Source: an uncultured Lentibacter sp. (lineage in GTDB: Bacteria > Pseudomonadota > Alphaproteobacteria > Rhodobacterales > Rhodobacteraceae). From it: 64,000 bases of DNA. The stretch covers positions 94,595 through 158,594 of the forward strand of contig NZ_CAKZKL010000007.1 in the NCBI RefSeq assembly GCF_937123735.1, given 5' to 3'. Numbering within the stretch: position 1 is the stretch's first letter; each line of letters begins with the position of its first letter. The translations under genes and the position numbers were made by a program. Of this stretch, positions 44,631 through 53,268 are shown in pieces. A model generated the notes under the pieces. That model made no database searches. It saw nothing but the letters and a program-made list of their open reading frames with translations, and was not told the origin of the DNA.

Positions 44631-46876
44631 TGGCCAAAGACGAGTTCCAATCCCGCCAGTTCAAAGTCGTCGGCACGCGCGTTCCGCGCCCCGACGGGCT
44701 CGATAAAGTCACAGGCCGCGCCCGCTACGGCGCGGATATGACCGCGCCGGGGATGCTCTTCGGCTTCTGTCTGCGAAGCCCCCACGCCCACGCGCGCATC
44801 CGCGCGATTGATACCTCCGCAGCCGAGGCCATGAAAGGCGTCAAGGCCGTGGTCACCCGCGCCGATTTCACCGTGACCCCCCAAGATCAGGGCACGCGCG
44901 ACATCCTCGACAATGTCATGGCCGGCGCGAAAGCGCTCTATGATGGCCACACCGTCGCCGCCGTCGCCGCCACCTCGCGCTCCGTGGCGCTGGCCGCTCT
45001 GAAGGCGATCAAAGTCGATTACGAGGTGCTGCCCCATGTCACCGATGTGGACGAAGCCATGAAGCCCGAGGCCCCCGTGCTCCACGAGGGCCGCCAGCAG
45101 GAAAGCGTGCCAGAAGGCTATAGCCAGAACGTGCTGGCGCGCAGCCAGTATGGCCACGGCGATGTGGAAGCGGGCTTTGCCAAGGCCGACCTGATCGTAG
45201 AACGCAGCTTCAAAACCGCCGCCACCCACCAAGGCTATATCGAGCCGCACGCCTGCCTCGCCTCCATGGGCAACGACGGTCAGGGCGATCTCTGGTGCTG
45301 CACGCAAGGGCATTACATGGTGCGCAACACCTGCTCCGCCATCATGGGCATGGAGGCAGGCCGCCTCAAAGTCACAGCCTCCGAGATCGGCGGCGGCTTC
45401 GGCGGCAAGACAACCGTGTTTCTCGAGCCGGTCGCGCTCATGCTGTCCAAAAAGTCGGGCAAACCCGTCAAGATGACCATGGCGCGCGAAGAGGTGCTGC
45501 GCGCCTCCGGCCCCACAGCCTCGACCAGCATCGACATCAAGATCGGCATGACAAAAGACGGCAAAATCACCGCCGCCCAGGGCGACTTCCGCTACCAGAA
45601 CGGCTGCTTTTACGCCATGAACGGCGCGCTCGGCGCCATGTGCGGCTTTGCCCCCTATCATCTGGAAAATGTCGAGACAGTCGGCTGGGAAGTGGTCACA
45701 AACCGCCCCAAAGCCGCCGCCTATCGCGCACCCGGCGCGCCCATGGCCGCCTTTGCCGTGGAAAGCGTGATCGACGAAATGGCCAAGGAACTGGGGCTCG
45801 ACCCGATCGAGCTGCGCCTGAAAAACGCCGCCGACGAAGGCACAAAATCGGCCTATGGCCCGACCTACCCCGCCATCGGCCTCAAAGCTACGCTCGAGGC
45901 GGCCAAAGCGCACCCGCATTGGTCCGCGCCGCTGGGTCCAAATCAAGGCCGCGGCGTCGCCTGCGGCTTCTGGTTTAACTTCGGCGGTGATACCTGCGTG
46001 TCGCTGATGATCAACCCCGATGGCACCGTCTCGCTGTCTGAGGGCAACCCCGATATCGGCGGCTCCCGTGCGAGCATGTCGATGATGGCCGCCGAAGAGC
46101 TGGGCATCCCTTACGAGCAGGTCCGCACCGTCATCGCCGATACGGCCACACTGGGCCAGAACGAGGTCACAGACGGCTCCCGCGTCACCTTCGCAGTGGG
46201 TCTGGCCACAATCAAGGCCGCCCGCCACGCCATCGAAATCATGAAGGCCCGCGCTGCGCAGCTCTGGGGCATCGCGCCCGAGGCCGTGGAATGGGTCGAT
46301 GGCGCGGCCCAACCCGCCGGGCCAAACGCGGGCAAATTTCCGCCCATGACACTCAAGGAAATCGCCGAAACCGCCTCCAACACAGGCGGCCCCATCGCGG
46401 GCCACTTTGAAGTCAACGCCGAAGGCGCAGGCGTGAGCTTCGGCACCCATATCGCCGATACAGAGGTCGATCCCGAAACAGGGGCCGTCAAAGTGCTGCG
46501 CTACACGGTGTTTCAGGATGCCGGCAAAGCCGTGCACCCCGACTATGTCGAAGGCCAGCTTCAGGGCGGCGCCGTGCAAGGCATCGGCTGGGCGCTCAAT
46601 GAGGAATATATCTACGGGGAGGACGGCACCCTGCAAAACGCGGGCTACCTTGACTACCGCATCCCCGTGGCCTCCGATTTGCCGATGATCGACCCGGTGA
46701 TCCTCGAAATCCCCAACCCCGGCCACCCCTACGGCGTGCGCGGCGTGGGCGAAACAGGCATCGTGCCGCCGCTGGCCACACTGGCCAATGCGGTCAGCCG
46801 CGCCGCCGGCGTGCGCCTGACAAGCCTGCCCATGTCTCCCCCCAAAGTGCTGGCCGCGATCAAAGCCAAGGGCTGA
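44630..46876 (+). CDS. Molybdopterin-binding large subunit (Cox/xanthine dehydrogenase family, non-canonical active-site loop)
   Basis: A 748-residue catalytic subunit binding molybdopterin cytosine dinucleotide in the cytoplasm. Recognisable parts are GTRVPRPDGLDKVTGRARYGAD at the start, the QGHYMVRNTCSAIMG region, GGGFGGKTTVFLEPVA, the active-site loop AYRAPGAPMAAFAVE (about residue 364) and the catalytic Glu in GVRGVGETGIVPPLA. Form I CO dehydrogenase has AYRCSFR and form II has AYRGAGR; this protein has neither, so it probably oxidises a substrate other than CO. It ends one base before a MoaD-like gene. Confidence 0.9.
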   Translation: MAKDEFQSRQFKVVGTRVPRPDGLDKVTGRARYGADMTAPGMLFGFCLRSPHAHARIRAIDTSAAEAMKGVKAVVTRADFTVTPQDQGTRDILDNVMAGAKALYDGHTVAAVAATSRSVALAALKAIKVDYEVLPHVTDVDEAMKPEAPVLHEGRQQESVPEGYSQNVLARSQYGHGDVEAGFAKADLIVERSFKTAATHQGYIEPHACLASMGNDGQGDLWCCTQGHYMVRNTCSAIMGMEAGRLKVTASEIGGGFGGKTTVFLEPVALMLSKKSGKPVKMTMAREEVLRASGPTASTSIDIKIGMTKDGKITAAQGDFRYQNGCFYAMNGALGAMCGFAPYHLENVETVGWEVVTNRPKAAAYRAPGAPMAAFAVESVIDEMAKELGLDPIELRLKNAADEGTKSAYGPTYPAIGLKATLEAAKAHPHWSAPLGPNQGRGVACGFWFNFGGDTCVSLMINPDGTVSLSEGNPDIGGSRASMSMMAAEELGIPYEQVRTVIADTATLGQNEVTDGSRVTFAVGLATIKAARHAIEIMKARAAQLWGIAPEAVEWVDGAAQPAGPNAGKFPPMTLKEIAETASNTGGPIAGHFEVNAEGAGVSFGTHIADTEVDPETGAVKVLRYTVFQDAGKAVHPDYVEGQLQGGAVQGIGWALNEEYIYGEDGTLQNAGYLDYRIPVASDLPMIDPVILEIPNPGHPYGVRGVGETGIVPPLATLANAVSRAAGVRLTSLPMSPPKVLAAIKAKG

Positions 46877-46877
46877 T

Positions 46878-47123
46878 ATGGTCACGGTCACCCTCTGGGG
46901 CAGCCTTGCAGAGCTGGCGGGTGGTCAACGCGAACTTGAGGTGGAGGCCACAAACCTGCGCGAGCTGCTCACCGCGCTCGCGCAGGGCCACCCCGCCCTG
47001 CGCCCCCAGCTTGATCGCGGCGTCTCGGTCTCCATTGATGGCAAAATCTACAATGACAGCTGGTTCCAGCCGATCCACGAGTCCAGCGAAGTGGTCCTTC
47101 TCAACCGGCTCGAAGGTGGCTAG
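46878..47123 (+). CDS. MoaD/ThiS-type sulfur carrier protein
   Basis: An 81-residue ubiquitin-like protein ending in Gly-Gly (NRLEGG), the thiocarboxylate-bearing tail of MoaD/ThiS. The N-terminal VTVTLWGSLAELAGG is MoaD-like. It directly follows the large subunit with one base between, so a dedicated role in molybdopterin sulfuration for this enzyme or sulfur transfer is likely. No moaE or moeB partner is present in the window. Confidence 0.85.
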   Translation: MVTVTLWGSLAELAGGQRELEVEATNLRELLTALAQGHPALRPQLDRGVSVSIDGKIYNDSWFQPIHESSEVVLLNRLEGG

Positions 47124-47130
47124 CGGTGCG

Positions 47131-47198
47131 CAGTGAGTATTTAGAGCAAGATGAAGATCAAGCCCGACTGCGCTTCATCTTGCTCCAAATACTCACTG
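47131..47198. repeat. Intergenic repeat pair forming a 26-base-arm hairpin
   Basis: The left arm (47131-47156) and right arm (47173-47198) are complementary with one mismatch, across a 16-base loop. The right arm starts CTTCATCTTGCTCC and reads AAATACTCAC. The core is the same as in the repeat family at 33582-42002. Situated between convergent genes (MoaD-like and lytic transglycosylase) it may act as a bidirectional terminator. Confidence 0.8.
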
Positions 47199-47246
47199 CA
47201 CCGGGGCCAAAACCGCAGAGCGCGTTTTGAGATCATAGCACGGTGG

Positions 47247-48617
47247 TCAGCGGCGCTTGATATGCTCAAGCAAGGCTTCGGAAGCATAGCCATCCGCCGT
47301 GAGGCCATTGCGGCTCTGATAGGCCTTGATTTGTGCCTTTGTGTTGGGGCCGATCTTGCCGTCAATCTTCTCCAGCGCGTGACCTTTGTTTTTGAGCAGG
47401 CGTTGGAGCTCTTTGATTTCGTCCTCCCGCAAGGGGCGTTCTCCGGGGGCAAAATTGCCAATTAGCGGCGCGGCGCCTTTCAGCCTGTCGGCGAGATGCC
47501 CCACGCCAATGACATAGGCGTCCGCCGCATTGTAGCGCTCGATGGCGCGGAAATTCTTCTCGAAAATCATCAGCGCCAGCCCGCGCCCGCCCTCCGGAAA
47601 GAGGATCGAAGCCGCGCCGAAATCGCGCACCGCGCGCCCCTGCATGTCGGTCACGCCCAGCTTGGCCCAGTCACTCGGCATTTTCTGAGTCTTGCGGCGC
47701 GCCAAGCCGCGGTTGAACCCTGCCGGCAAGCGCACCTCCACCCCCCAGGGCATTCCCTTCTGCCAGCCAGAGCGTGCGAGGTAAGCTGCCGTGGAGGCCA
47801 GGGCATCAGACGGGTCGTTGCTCCAGATGTCGCGTTTGCCATCGCCGGTGAAATCCACAGCAAAAAGCTCATAAGAGGTGGGGATAAACTGCGTATGCCC
47901 CATCGCCCCCGCCCAGGAGCCTTTCAGCTGTGCGGCCGTTGTATCGCCGCGCTGCAAGATCTTGAGCGCCGCCAGAAGCTGTTTGGCAAAGAATTCACCG
48001 CGTCGCCCGTCATAGGCCAATGTGGCCATGGCTTCGATCACATTATAGTCGCCCTTGATGTTGCCATAAAAGCTCTCAAGCCCCCAGACGGCGGTGACAA
48101 TCTCTTTTTCCACACCATATTTGCGCTCGATCGCCTCCAACTTGCGGCGGTGCTTGCGCAGCATCTGCTGGCCATCGGCGACGCGCTTGTCGGAGGTGGC
48201 ATTGGCAAGATACTCCCAGATGGTCTTGGTGAACTCGGCCTGATTGCCATCCCGGGCAATCACCTCGCTGTTGTAGCGGATGCCGCGAAAGGCGCGCTCA
48301 ACCAGCGCGGGGTCAAGCCCGGCCTGCACAGCGCGGGGCTTGAACGCCGCGATCCAGCGCTGGAAACCGGCCTCTGGGCTGCTGGCAAGATGGAGCGGCG
48401 CGGCGCGGCCATCCTGCGCCCCGGCCCGGCCCGGGCGCGCCACCGGCCGCAGCGTGGGGGCCAAGGCCGCGATTGGCCGCACCGAGACGACCTCCCCCCC
48501 AGCGCCCGAGCCGGGGCGCAACACGGGCCGCAGCGAGAGCTCAACCGTGCTGGCCAGAGCAACTGAGCCGCACAGGGCGGTGATGATGAGTGAAAGTCCA
48601 AGCCCCTTTTGAAGCAT
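47247..48617 (-). CDS. Lytic murein transglycosylase with C-terminal peptidoglycan-binding domain
   Basis: A 456-residue MltB-family enzyme: signal peptide (LGLSLIITALCGSVALAST), a Pro-rich linker (about 25-75), the catalytic domain with ITAVWGLESFYGN (catalytic Glu) and AGAMGHTQFIPTSYELFAVDFTGDGKRDIW (the GD-D pattern). It ends with a PG_binding_1 repeat (LREDEIKELQRLLKNKGHALEKIDGKIGPNTKAQIKAYQSRNGL). The ATG at 48617 is the only start giving the signal peptide; an upstream in-frame ATG adds a 59-residue stretch without a signal. It is the second lytic transglycosylase of the window after 1-782. Confidence 0.93.
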   Translation of the reverse strand: MLQKGLGLSLIITALCGSVALASTVELSLRPVLRPGSGAGGEVVSVRPIAALAPTLRPVARPGRAGAQDGRAAPLHLASSPEAGFQRWIAAFKPRAVQAGLDPALVERAFRGIRYNSEVIARDGNQAEFTKTIWEYLANATSDKRVADGQQMLRKHRRKLEAIERKYGVEKEIVTAVWGLESFYGNIKGDYNVIEAMATLAYDGRRGEFFAKQLLAALKILQRGDTTAAQLKGSWAGAMGHTQFIPTSYELFAVDFTGDGKRDIWSNDPSDALASTAAYLARSGWQKGMPWGVEVRLPAGFNRGLARRKTQKMPSDWAKLGVTDMQGRAVRDFGAASILFPEGGRGLALMIFEKNFRAIERYNAADAYVIGVGHLADRLKGAAPLIGNFAPGERPLREDEIKELQRLLKNKGHALEKIDGKIGPNTKAQIKAYQSRNGLTADGYASEALLEHIKRR

Positions 48618-48803
48618 GTCATGCGCCTTTTTGCTGCCTGTCTCGCCTGTTGCGATGAGCCTAGCGCGAAACAGATTTTTCTGAAAGAGCCGTCTCGATC
48701 CAACCACAAGACAGCGCGCATGGCAGGCAGAAGAGCGCCGCTCCCCCAATTCAATAGCCTGCCAGCGCCTGCCCCCTTCCGGACAGTTTTGCACAGAAGA
48801 CAG

Positions 48804-51059
48804 CTATTTGCGTTTGCGTTCGACCTTGCGTTTGGTTTTGGCGGCCTTGGCGCGGGCTTTGTGTTGGGCGCGCCTGGGGGGCTTGCCGCGGCCGGACTTG
48901 CGCCCCTGGGGGACGGTCTTGCCCTCGATCTCCAGAAGCTCCAGCGCAATGCCGCCGGTGACGGGTGCGGCCTCGGCCAGCTTGACCTTGACCCGCAGAC
49001 CAAGGGTGATTTCACGGCGGGTTTCCGACCCGATCAGCACGCCACGCTCGGCATCATAGGTGAAATACTCGCGCCCCAGCGCGCGCATCGGCACAAGGCC
49101 ATCGGCCCCCGTTTCATCGAGCTTCACGAAGATGCCGAAACGCGCAATCCCACTCACCTTGCCCTCAAAGACTTCGCCGACGCGCTTGTTGAGATAGGCC
49201 GCAAGGTAGCGATCTGTCGTGTCGCGCTCTGCCAACATGGAGCGCCGCTCCGTGGCGGAGATATGCTGCGCGGTCTCTTCCAGGCGCGCCTCATCCGCCG
49301 CTGTCAGCCCGTCTTCGCCCCAGCCATGGGCCGAAACCAGCGCGCGGTGCACCACAAGGTCGGCATAGCGGCGGATCGGCGAGGTGAAATGCGAATAAGC
49401 CCTCAGCGCAAGGCCGAAGTGGCTGAAATTGTCCTTGGAGTAATAGGCCTGCGACATCGAACGCAGCGTGCTCATATTGATCAGCTCGGCCTCTTCCAGC
49501 CCCTCGGCCTGCTTCAGCAGCCGGTTGAGATGCATTGTCTTGAGCACCTGCCCCTTGGCCAGGGTCAGCCCGCTGGCCTGCGCCACTTCGCGCAGGCTCT
49601 CGATCTTCTCGGCACTCGGCTCTTCATGCACACGAAACAGCTGCGCAGACTTGCGCTTGATCAGCTCCTCGGCGGCGCAGACATTGGCCAGCACCATGAA
49701 CTCCTCGATCATCCGGTGCGCATCGAGCCGCTCGGCATAATCAATCGAGGCCACCTCGCCCGCCTCGGTGAGCACAACTTTGCGCTCGGGCAAATCAAGC
49801 TCCAGCGGCTGGCGCAGAGCGCGCGCCGCGCGCAGGGCATAATAGGCCGCATACAAAGGCCCAATCACATCGTCCATCAAGGGCGCGCATGTCTCGTTCG
49901 GCGCACCATCCTGTGCCGCCTGCACCTCCTGGTAATTGAGCGAGGCGGGCGACTTCATCAGCCCGCGCACAAAGCTGTGACTGAGCTTCTCGCCCGTCTC
50001 CGTCACCTGCATCCGCACCGCAACACAGGCGCGCGGCACGCCCTCGTGCAGCGAGCAAAGATCGCCCGAAAGCCTGTCAGGCAACATCGGCACAACGCGG
50101 TCGGGGAAGTAGCTCGAGTTGCCGCGCTTCCTTGCCTCGCGGTCAAGAGCACTGCCGGCGCGCACATAATGCGCCACATCGGCGATGGCGACCCAGATGA
50201 TATGCCCGCCCTTGTTCTGCGGGTCGGTGTCGGCCTCGGCATAACAGGCGTCGTCATGGTCGCGCGCATCCGAAGGGTCAATCGTGACCAAAGGCATGTC
50301 GCGCAAATCCGCGCGCCCCGTCAGCCCCGCAGGCTTCATGCTGTCGGCCTCGGCAATCACCTCATCAGGGAAGCGGTCGGGAATGCCATGCTGATGGATG
50401 GCAATCAGGCTCACAGCCCGCGGCTGGCTCGGATCTCCAAGCCGATCGACAATCCGCGCTTTGGGCAGGCCCATGCGCCCGCGTGGCCCGGCCTGCTCGG
50501 CTTGCACAAGCTCGCCATCCTTCGCGCCATGGGTCGCGCCGGCGGCCACGGTCCATTCCGTCTGCTCGCCCTTGTCAACCGGCACGATCCGCCCACCCTC
50601 GGCCCCCGCACGGAAAATGCCCAACACCCGCGCAGGGTTTGTGCCGATGCGGCGGATGAGGCGGCCCTCATAGGCGTGGCTTTCGCCCGCAACCGCGCTG
50701 AGCCGCGCAAGGATCTGATCGCCCTCACCCAAGGCAGGGTCAGAGGCTTTCACAATCATCAAGACAACAGGTGCCGCGCCCTCCCCCTGCCACTCCAGCG
50801 GTTCAGCCAGCAGGTCTCCATCAGCCGTAGGCGCAACCATGCGCAAAACCGATACAGGCGGCAGCTTGTCCCTGTCGCGATAGGTCTTTTTGCGCTTTTG
50901 CAAATGCCCCTCGGCCTCAAGCTCCTTGAGGATACGCTTGAGATCAATCCGCTGCGCCCCTTTGATGCCAAAAGCCTTGGCAATATCGCGCTTCGCGGTG
51001 AGAGTCGGGTTGTCCGAAATCCATGTGAGGATCTCGTCCTTGGTGGGGAGCTTGTTCAT
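48804..51059 (-). CDS. rnr: Ribonuclease R
   Basis: 3'-5' exoribonuclease of 751 residues that degrades structured RNA. The N-terminal winged helix (MNKLPTKDEILTWISDNPTLTAKRDIAKAFGIKG) precedes cold-shock domains. The RNB catalytic domain has IDPSDARDHDDACYAEAD with the metal-binding Asp residues. An S1 domain lies near 640-730 (VFEGKVSGIARFGIFVKLDETGADGLVPM). It ends in a Lys/Arg-rich tail, as typical of RNase R. Its 5' region (51060-51250) holds a GC-rich hairpin at 51127-51147. Confidence 0.96.
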   Translation of the reverse strand: MNKLPTKDEILTWISDNPTLTAKRDIAKAFGIKGAQRIDLKRILKELEAEGHLQKRKKTYRDRDKLPPVSVLRMVAPTADGDLLAEPLEWQGEGAAPVVLMIVKASDPALGEGDQILARLSAVAGESHAYEGRLIRRIGTNPARVLGIFRAGAEGGRIVPVDKGEQTEWTVAAGATHGAKDGELVQAEQAGPRGRMGLPKARIVDRLGDPSQPRAVSLIAIHQHGIPDRFPDEVIAEADSMKPAGLTGRADLRDMPLVTIDPSDARDHDDACYAEADTDPQNKGGHIIWVAIADVAHYVRAGSALDREARKRGNSSYFPDRVVPMLPDRLSGDLCSLHEGVPRACVAVRMQVTETGEKLSHSFVRGLMKSPASLNYQEVQAAQDGAPNETCAPLMDDVIGPLYAAYYALRAARALRQPLELDLPERKVVLTEAGEVASIDYAERLDAHRMIEEFMVLANVCAAEELIKRKSAQLFRVHEEPSAEKIESLREVAQASGLTLAKGQVLKTMHLNRLLKQAEGLEEAELINMSTLRSMSQAYYSKDNFSHFGLALRAYSHFTSPIRRYADLVVHRALVSAHGWGEDGLTAADEARLEETAQHISATERRSMLAERDTTDRYLAAYLNKRVGEVFEGKVSGIARFGIFVKLDETGADGLVPMRALGREYFTYDAERGVLIGSETRREITLGLRVKVKLAEAAPVTGGIALELLEIEGKTVPQGRKSGRGKPPRRAQHKARAKAAKTKRKVERKRK

Positions 51060-51126
51060 GGCTCCAGCGCTATCACGGCCCCGGAAGGAAGGGAATATTT
51101 ACCTTCTGTTCATCTCTTCGTAAACG

Positions 51127-51147
51127 CGCCGCGCGCCGTGCGCGGCG
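51127..51147. promoter_or_regulatory. GC-rich stem-loop upstream of rnr
   Basis: CGCCGCGC / GCGCGGCG with a 5-base GCCGT loop. It is between the DUF2064 gene end and the rnr start. No T-run follows, so it is not a clear intrinsic terminator; it may be a chance product of GC-rich sequence. Confidence 0.3.
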
Positions 51148-51250
51148 TTAACTCATTTTGTGTTAAGTCACGTCGCAATCAGGCGGTGCACGCTGTGTGC
51201 ACGGGTTGTGCACGCATATCACCCCCCTAATTATGGCAGCGCAGCATTGG

Positions 51251-51841
51251 TTAACGGCGCGGAACGCTGCTCAAATCGGCGGCGGTGTCCACATCCGAGA
51301 GCGCGGCCACAAGCGCATGGCTCTGGCCATTCAGCGTGGCGATACTGTCAGCCAAAGCCTCAGCACTTGACCAGCGCACACCCTCAAAAAGCCGTGGCGG
51401 CAAGGGGCGGCTGCGGCGAAAGCCGGTGAGCCAGAAGCCCCCGTCCGTGGCAGGGCCAAACACCGCCTCGCGCGCGCCCAGAGCGGCAAAAGCCTCGGCA
51501 ATATGGCGCTTTTCCACACCTGGAATATCGCCACCAATGAGGCAAGCCCGCCCCTTGGGCAGCGCCTCAAAAGCTGCGCGCATCCGCTCTCCCAAGCCCC
51601 CCGGCCCTTGCGAAATACGCGGCACATGCGCAGGCCAAACTGCGCTGCCCAGCGCCGTGTCAGGCGCAACACTCAGCCAGATTTGCCAGCGCGGATCGTC
51701 AAGGCGGCGCAGCAATCGGCGCACCGAATGGCGAAACCACCACGCCGCCGCCACACGGCCAATGTCGCGCGCCAGCCGCGTTTTCACCCGCCCCGCGGCG
51801 GGGAATTTCACCATCACGATGAGGTGCTGCCTAGCCTGCAA
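51251..51841 (-). CDS. DUF2064 / TIGR04282-type glycosyltransferase-like protein
   Basis: A 196-residue nucleotidyltransferase-like GT-A fold protein with the family start [38 protein letters not shown] and [14 protein letters not shown]. Related proteins are annotated as arsenosugar biosynthesis glycosyltransferases, but that role applies to specific gene contexts not seen here. It overlaps the end of dapE by 11 bases and probably shares its transcript. Confidence 0.85.
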   Translation of the reverse strand: MQARQHLIVMVKFPAAGRVKTRLARDIGRVAAAWWFRHSVRRLLRRLDDPRWQIWLSVAPDTALGSAVWPAHVPRISQGPGGLGERMRAAFEALPKGRACLIGGDIPGVEKRHIAEAFAALGAREAVFGPATDGGFWLTGFRRSRPLPPRLFEGVRWSSAEALADSIATLNGQSHALVAALSDVDTAADLSSVPRR

Positions 51842-52982
51842 AATAGTCGCTCAAAATACGTTTGTAGATGTCTTTGAGCTGATGAATCTGCGCCACCTCG
51901 ACCCGCTCGTCCACCTGATGCATGGTCTTGCCGACAAGGCCAAACTCAACCACAGGGCAATGCTCTTTCATAAAGCGCGCATCCGATGTGCCGCCCGTGG
52001 TGGACATTTCGGGCACGCGGCCCGTGACAGCCTCAACGCTTTTGGCCACCAAAGCCGATAAGTCCCCCGGCGGCGTGATAAAGCTCTCACCCGAGATTTT
52101 CACTGTCATATCAACGCCTACGCCAAATTCCGCGCGGATTTTGGCGGCCTCGCCCTCCAGCCATTCGCTCAGCGATGCGCCGCTGTGGCTGTCGTTGAAG
52201 CGGATGTTCACAGTCGCGCGGCTCTGCGCGGGGATCACATTGGTCGCCCCGTTGCCCGTATCAATTGTCACAACCGCAAGGGTCGAGGCGTCAAAATGCG
52301 CCGTGCCTCTGTCAAGCTCGGCGCTGGCAAGCCGGTCCATCAGCCGCGCCATGGCGCTGAGCGGGTTGTTGGCGCGGTGCGGATAGGCCGAATGCCCCTG
52401 CACACCTGTCACGGTGAACCAGGCTGTCATGCTCCCGCGCCGGCCGATCTTCATCATCTCGCCCATCTCGTTGGGGCAGGTCGGCTCGCCCACAAGGCAG
52501 ACATCCATGCGCTCGCCCGCTTTGGCCATATGCTCCAGAAGCGCGGTTGTGCCGTCAATCGCGTCGCCCTCCTCGTCGCCCGTGATCGTCAAAATCACCG
52601 CACCGTCTGGAGGTGTATCTTGCACAAATTCGATGGCCGCCGCCACAAAGGCCGCCACGCCCGATTTCATATCGGTCGCGCCGCGCCCCCAGATCATCCC
52701 GTCCTTTTCAACAGCGCCAAAGGGTGGCACGCTCCACGCGGCCTCATCGCCCACAGGGACAACATCGGTATGGCCGTTAAAGCCGAAAGACTTGTTCGCG
52801 CCTCTCTTGCCCCAGCGCGCAAACAGGTTGCTCACCTCGCCCCGGTCCGCACGGGTGCACTCAAAGCCCGCCGCGCTCAAAAGCGCTTCCAGCAAGGTGA
52901 GTGCGCCACCTTCATGAGGCGTTACCGAGGGGCACTTTATAAGGGATTTCGTCAGCTCTGCCGCATCCACATTTGAAGCCAT
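51831..52982 (-). CDS. dapE: Succinyl-diaminopimelate desuccinylase
   Basis: Hydrolyses N-succinyl-L,L-diaminopimelate in lysine and peptidoglycan precursor synthesis. The 383 residues have the M20 zinc peptidase motifs [14 protein letters not shown] (His), [15 protein letters not shown] (Asp), [15 protein letters not shown] (catalytic Glu pair), CLVGEPT and the late [23 protein letters not shown] (His). Family length is normal. The 286 bases before it are shared with the divergent Hint gene and are AT-rich around 53100-53150. Confidence 0.95.
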   Translation of the reverse strand: MASNVDAAELTKSLIKCPSVTPHEGGALTLLEALLSAAGFECTRADRGEVSNLFARWGKRGANKSFGFNGHTDVVPVGDEAAWSVPPFGAVEKDGMIWGRGATDMKSGVAAFVAAAIEFVQDTPPDGAVILTITGDEEGDAIDGTTALLEHMAKAGERMDVCLVGEPTCPNEMGEMMKIGRRGSMTAWFTVTGVQGHSAYPHRANNPLSAMARLMDRLASAELDRGTAHFDASTLAVVTIDTGNGATNVIPAQSRATVNIRFNDSHSGASLSEWLEGEAAKIRAEFGVGVDMTVKISGESFITPPGDLSALVAKSVEAVTGRVPEMSTTGGTSDARFMKEHCPVVEFGLVGKTMHQVDERVEVAQIHQLKDIYKRILSDYFAG

Positions 52983-53268
52983 TTTCTCCGCCTTTCACCA
53001 ACTCGCCGCACAGAACACTACATATCGTGCCAAAAGGCGAGCCGCAAACAAGAGACCGCCGCAAATTTGCCACGTTTCTGCCAAGACCCACCGAAATATC
53101 TTAACAGCGCAGACTCTTTAGTGTTAACTTTTCATTAATAAAAACCAGAGGCAAAGCAGGTGCGCAGGGTCTGAAAGATCCTGATCGACCACAGAGCGAA
53201 AATCGCCAATGATATCTGTATGTTACAGTATCGCGCCGGCCGCTTTGCCCGAATGAGGCAGTAATACT

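Noticed and set aside
43287..46876. Carbon monoxide dehydrogenase (form I, coxMSL)
   Set aside because: Operon order fits, but the large subunit lacks the form I AYRCSFR loop and has AYRAPGAP instead; only the superfamily is supported.
44570..46891. Long open frame on the minus strand (about 770 codons)
   Set aside because: It mirrors the molybdenum large subunit gene, whose plus-strand motifs are unambiguous. Low-complexity Gly/His-rich translation, no domain.
51127..51147. Intrinsic terminator upstream of rnr
   Set aside because: Good stem but no T-run on either strand; listed only as a low-confidence hairpin.
48609..51230. Very long open frame on the plus strand (about 870 codons)
   Set aside because: It is antisense to rnr and the lytic transglycosylase leader and has no recognisable domain; the opposite strand has clear motifs. 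High GC creates long antisense frames.
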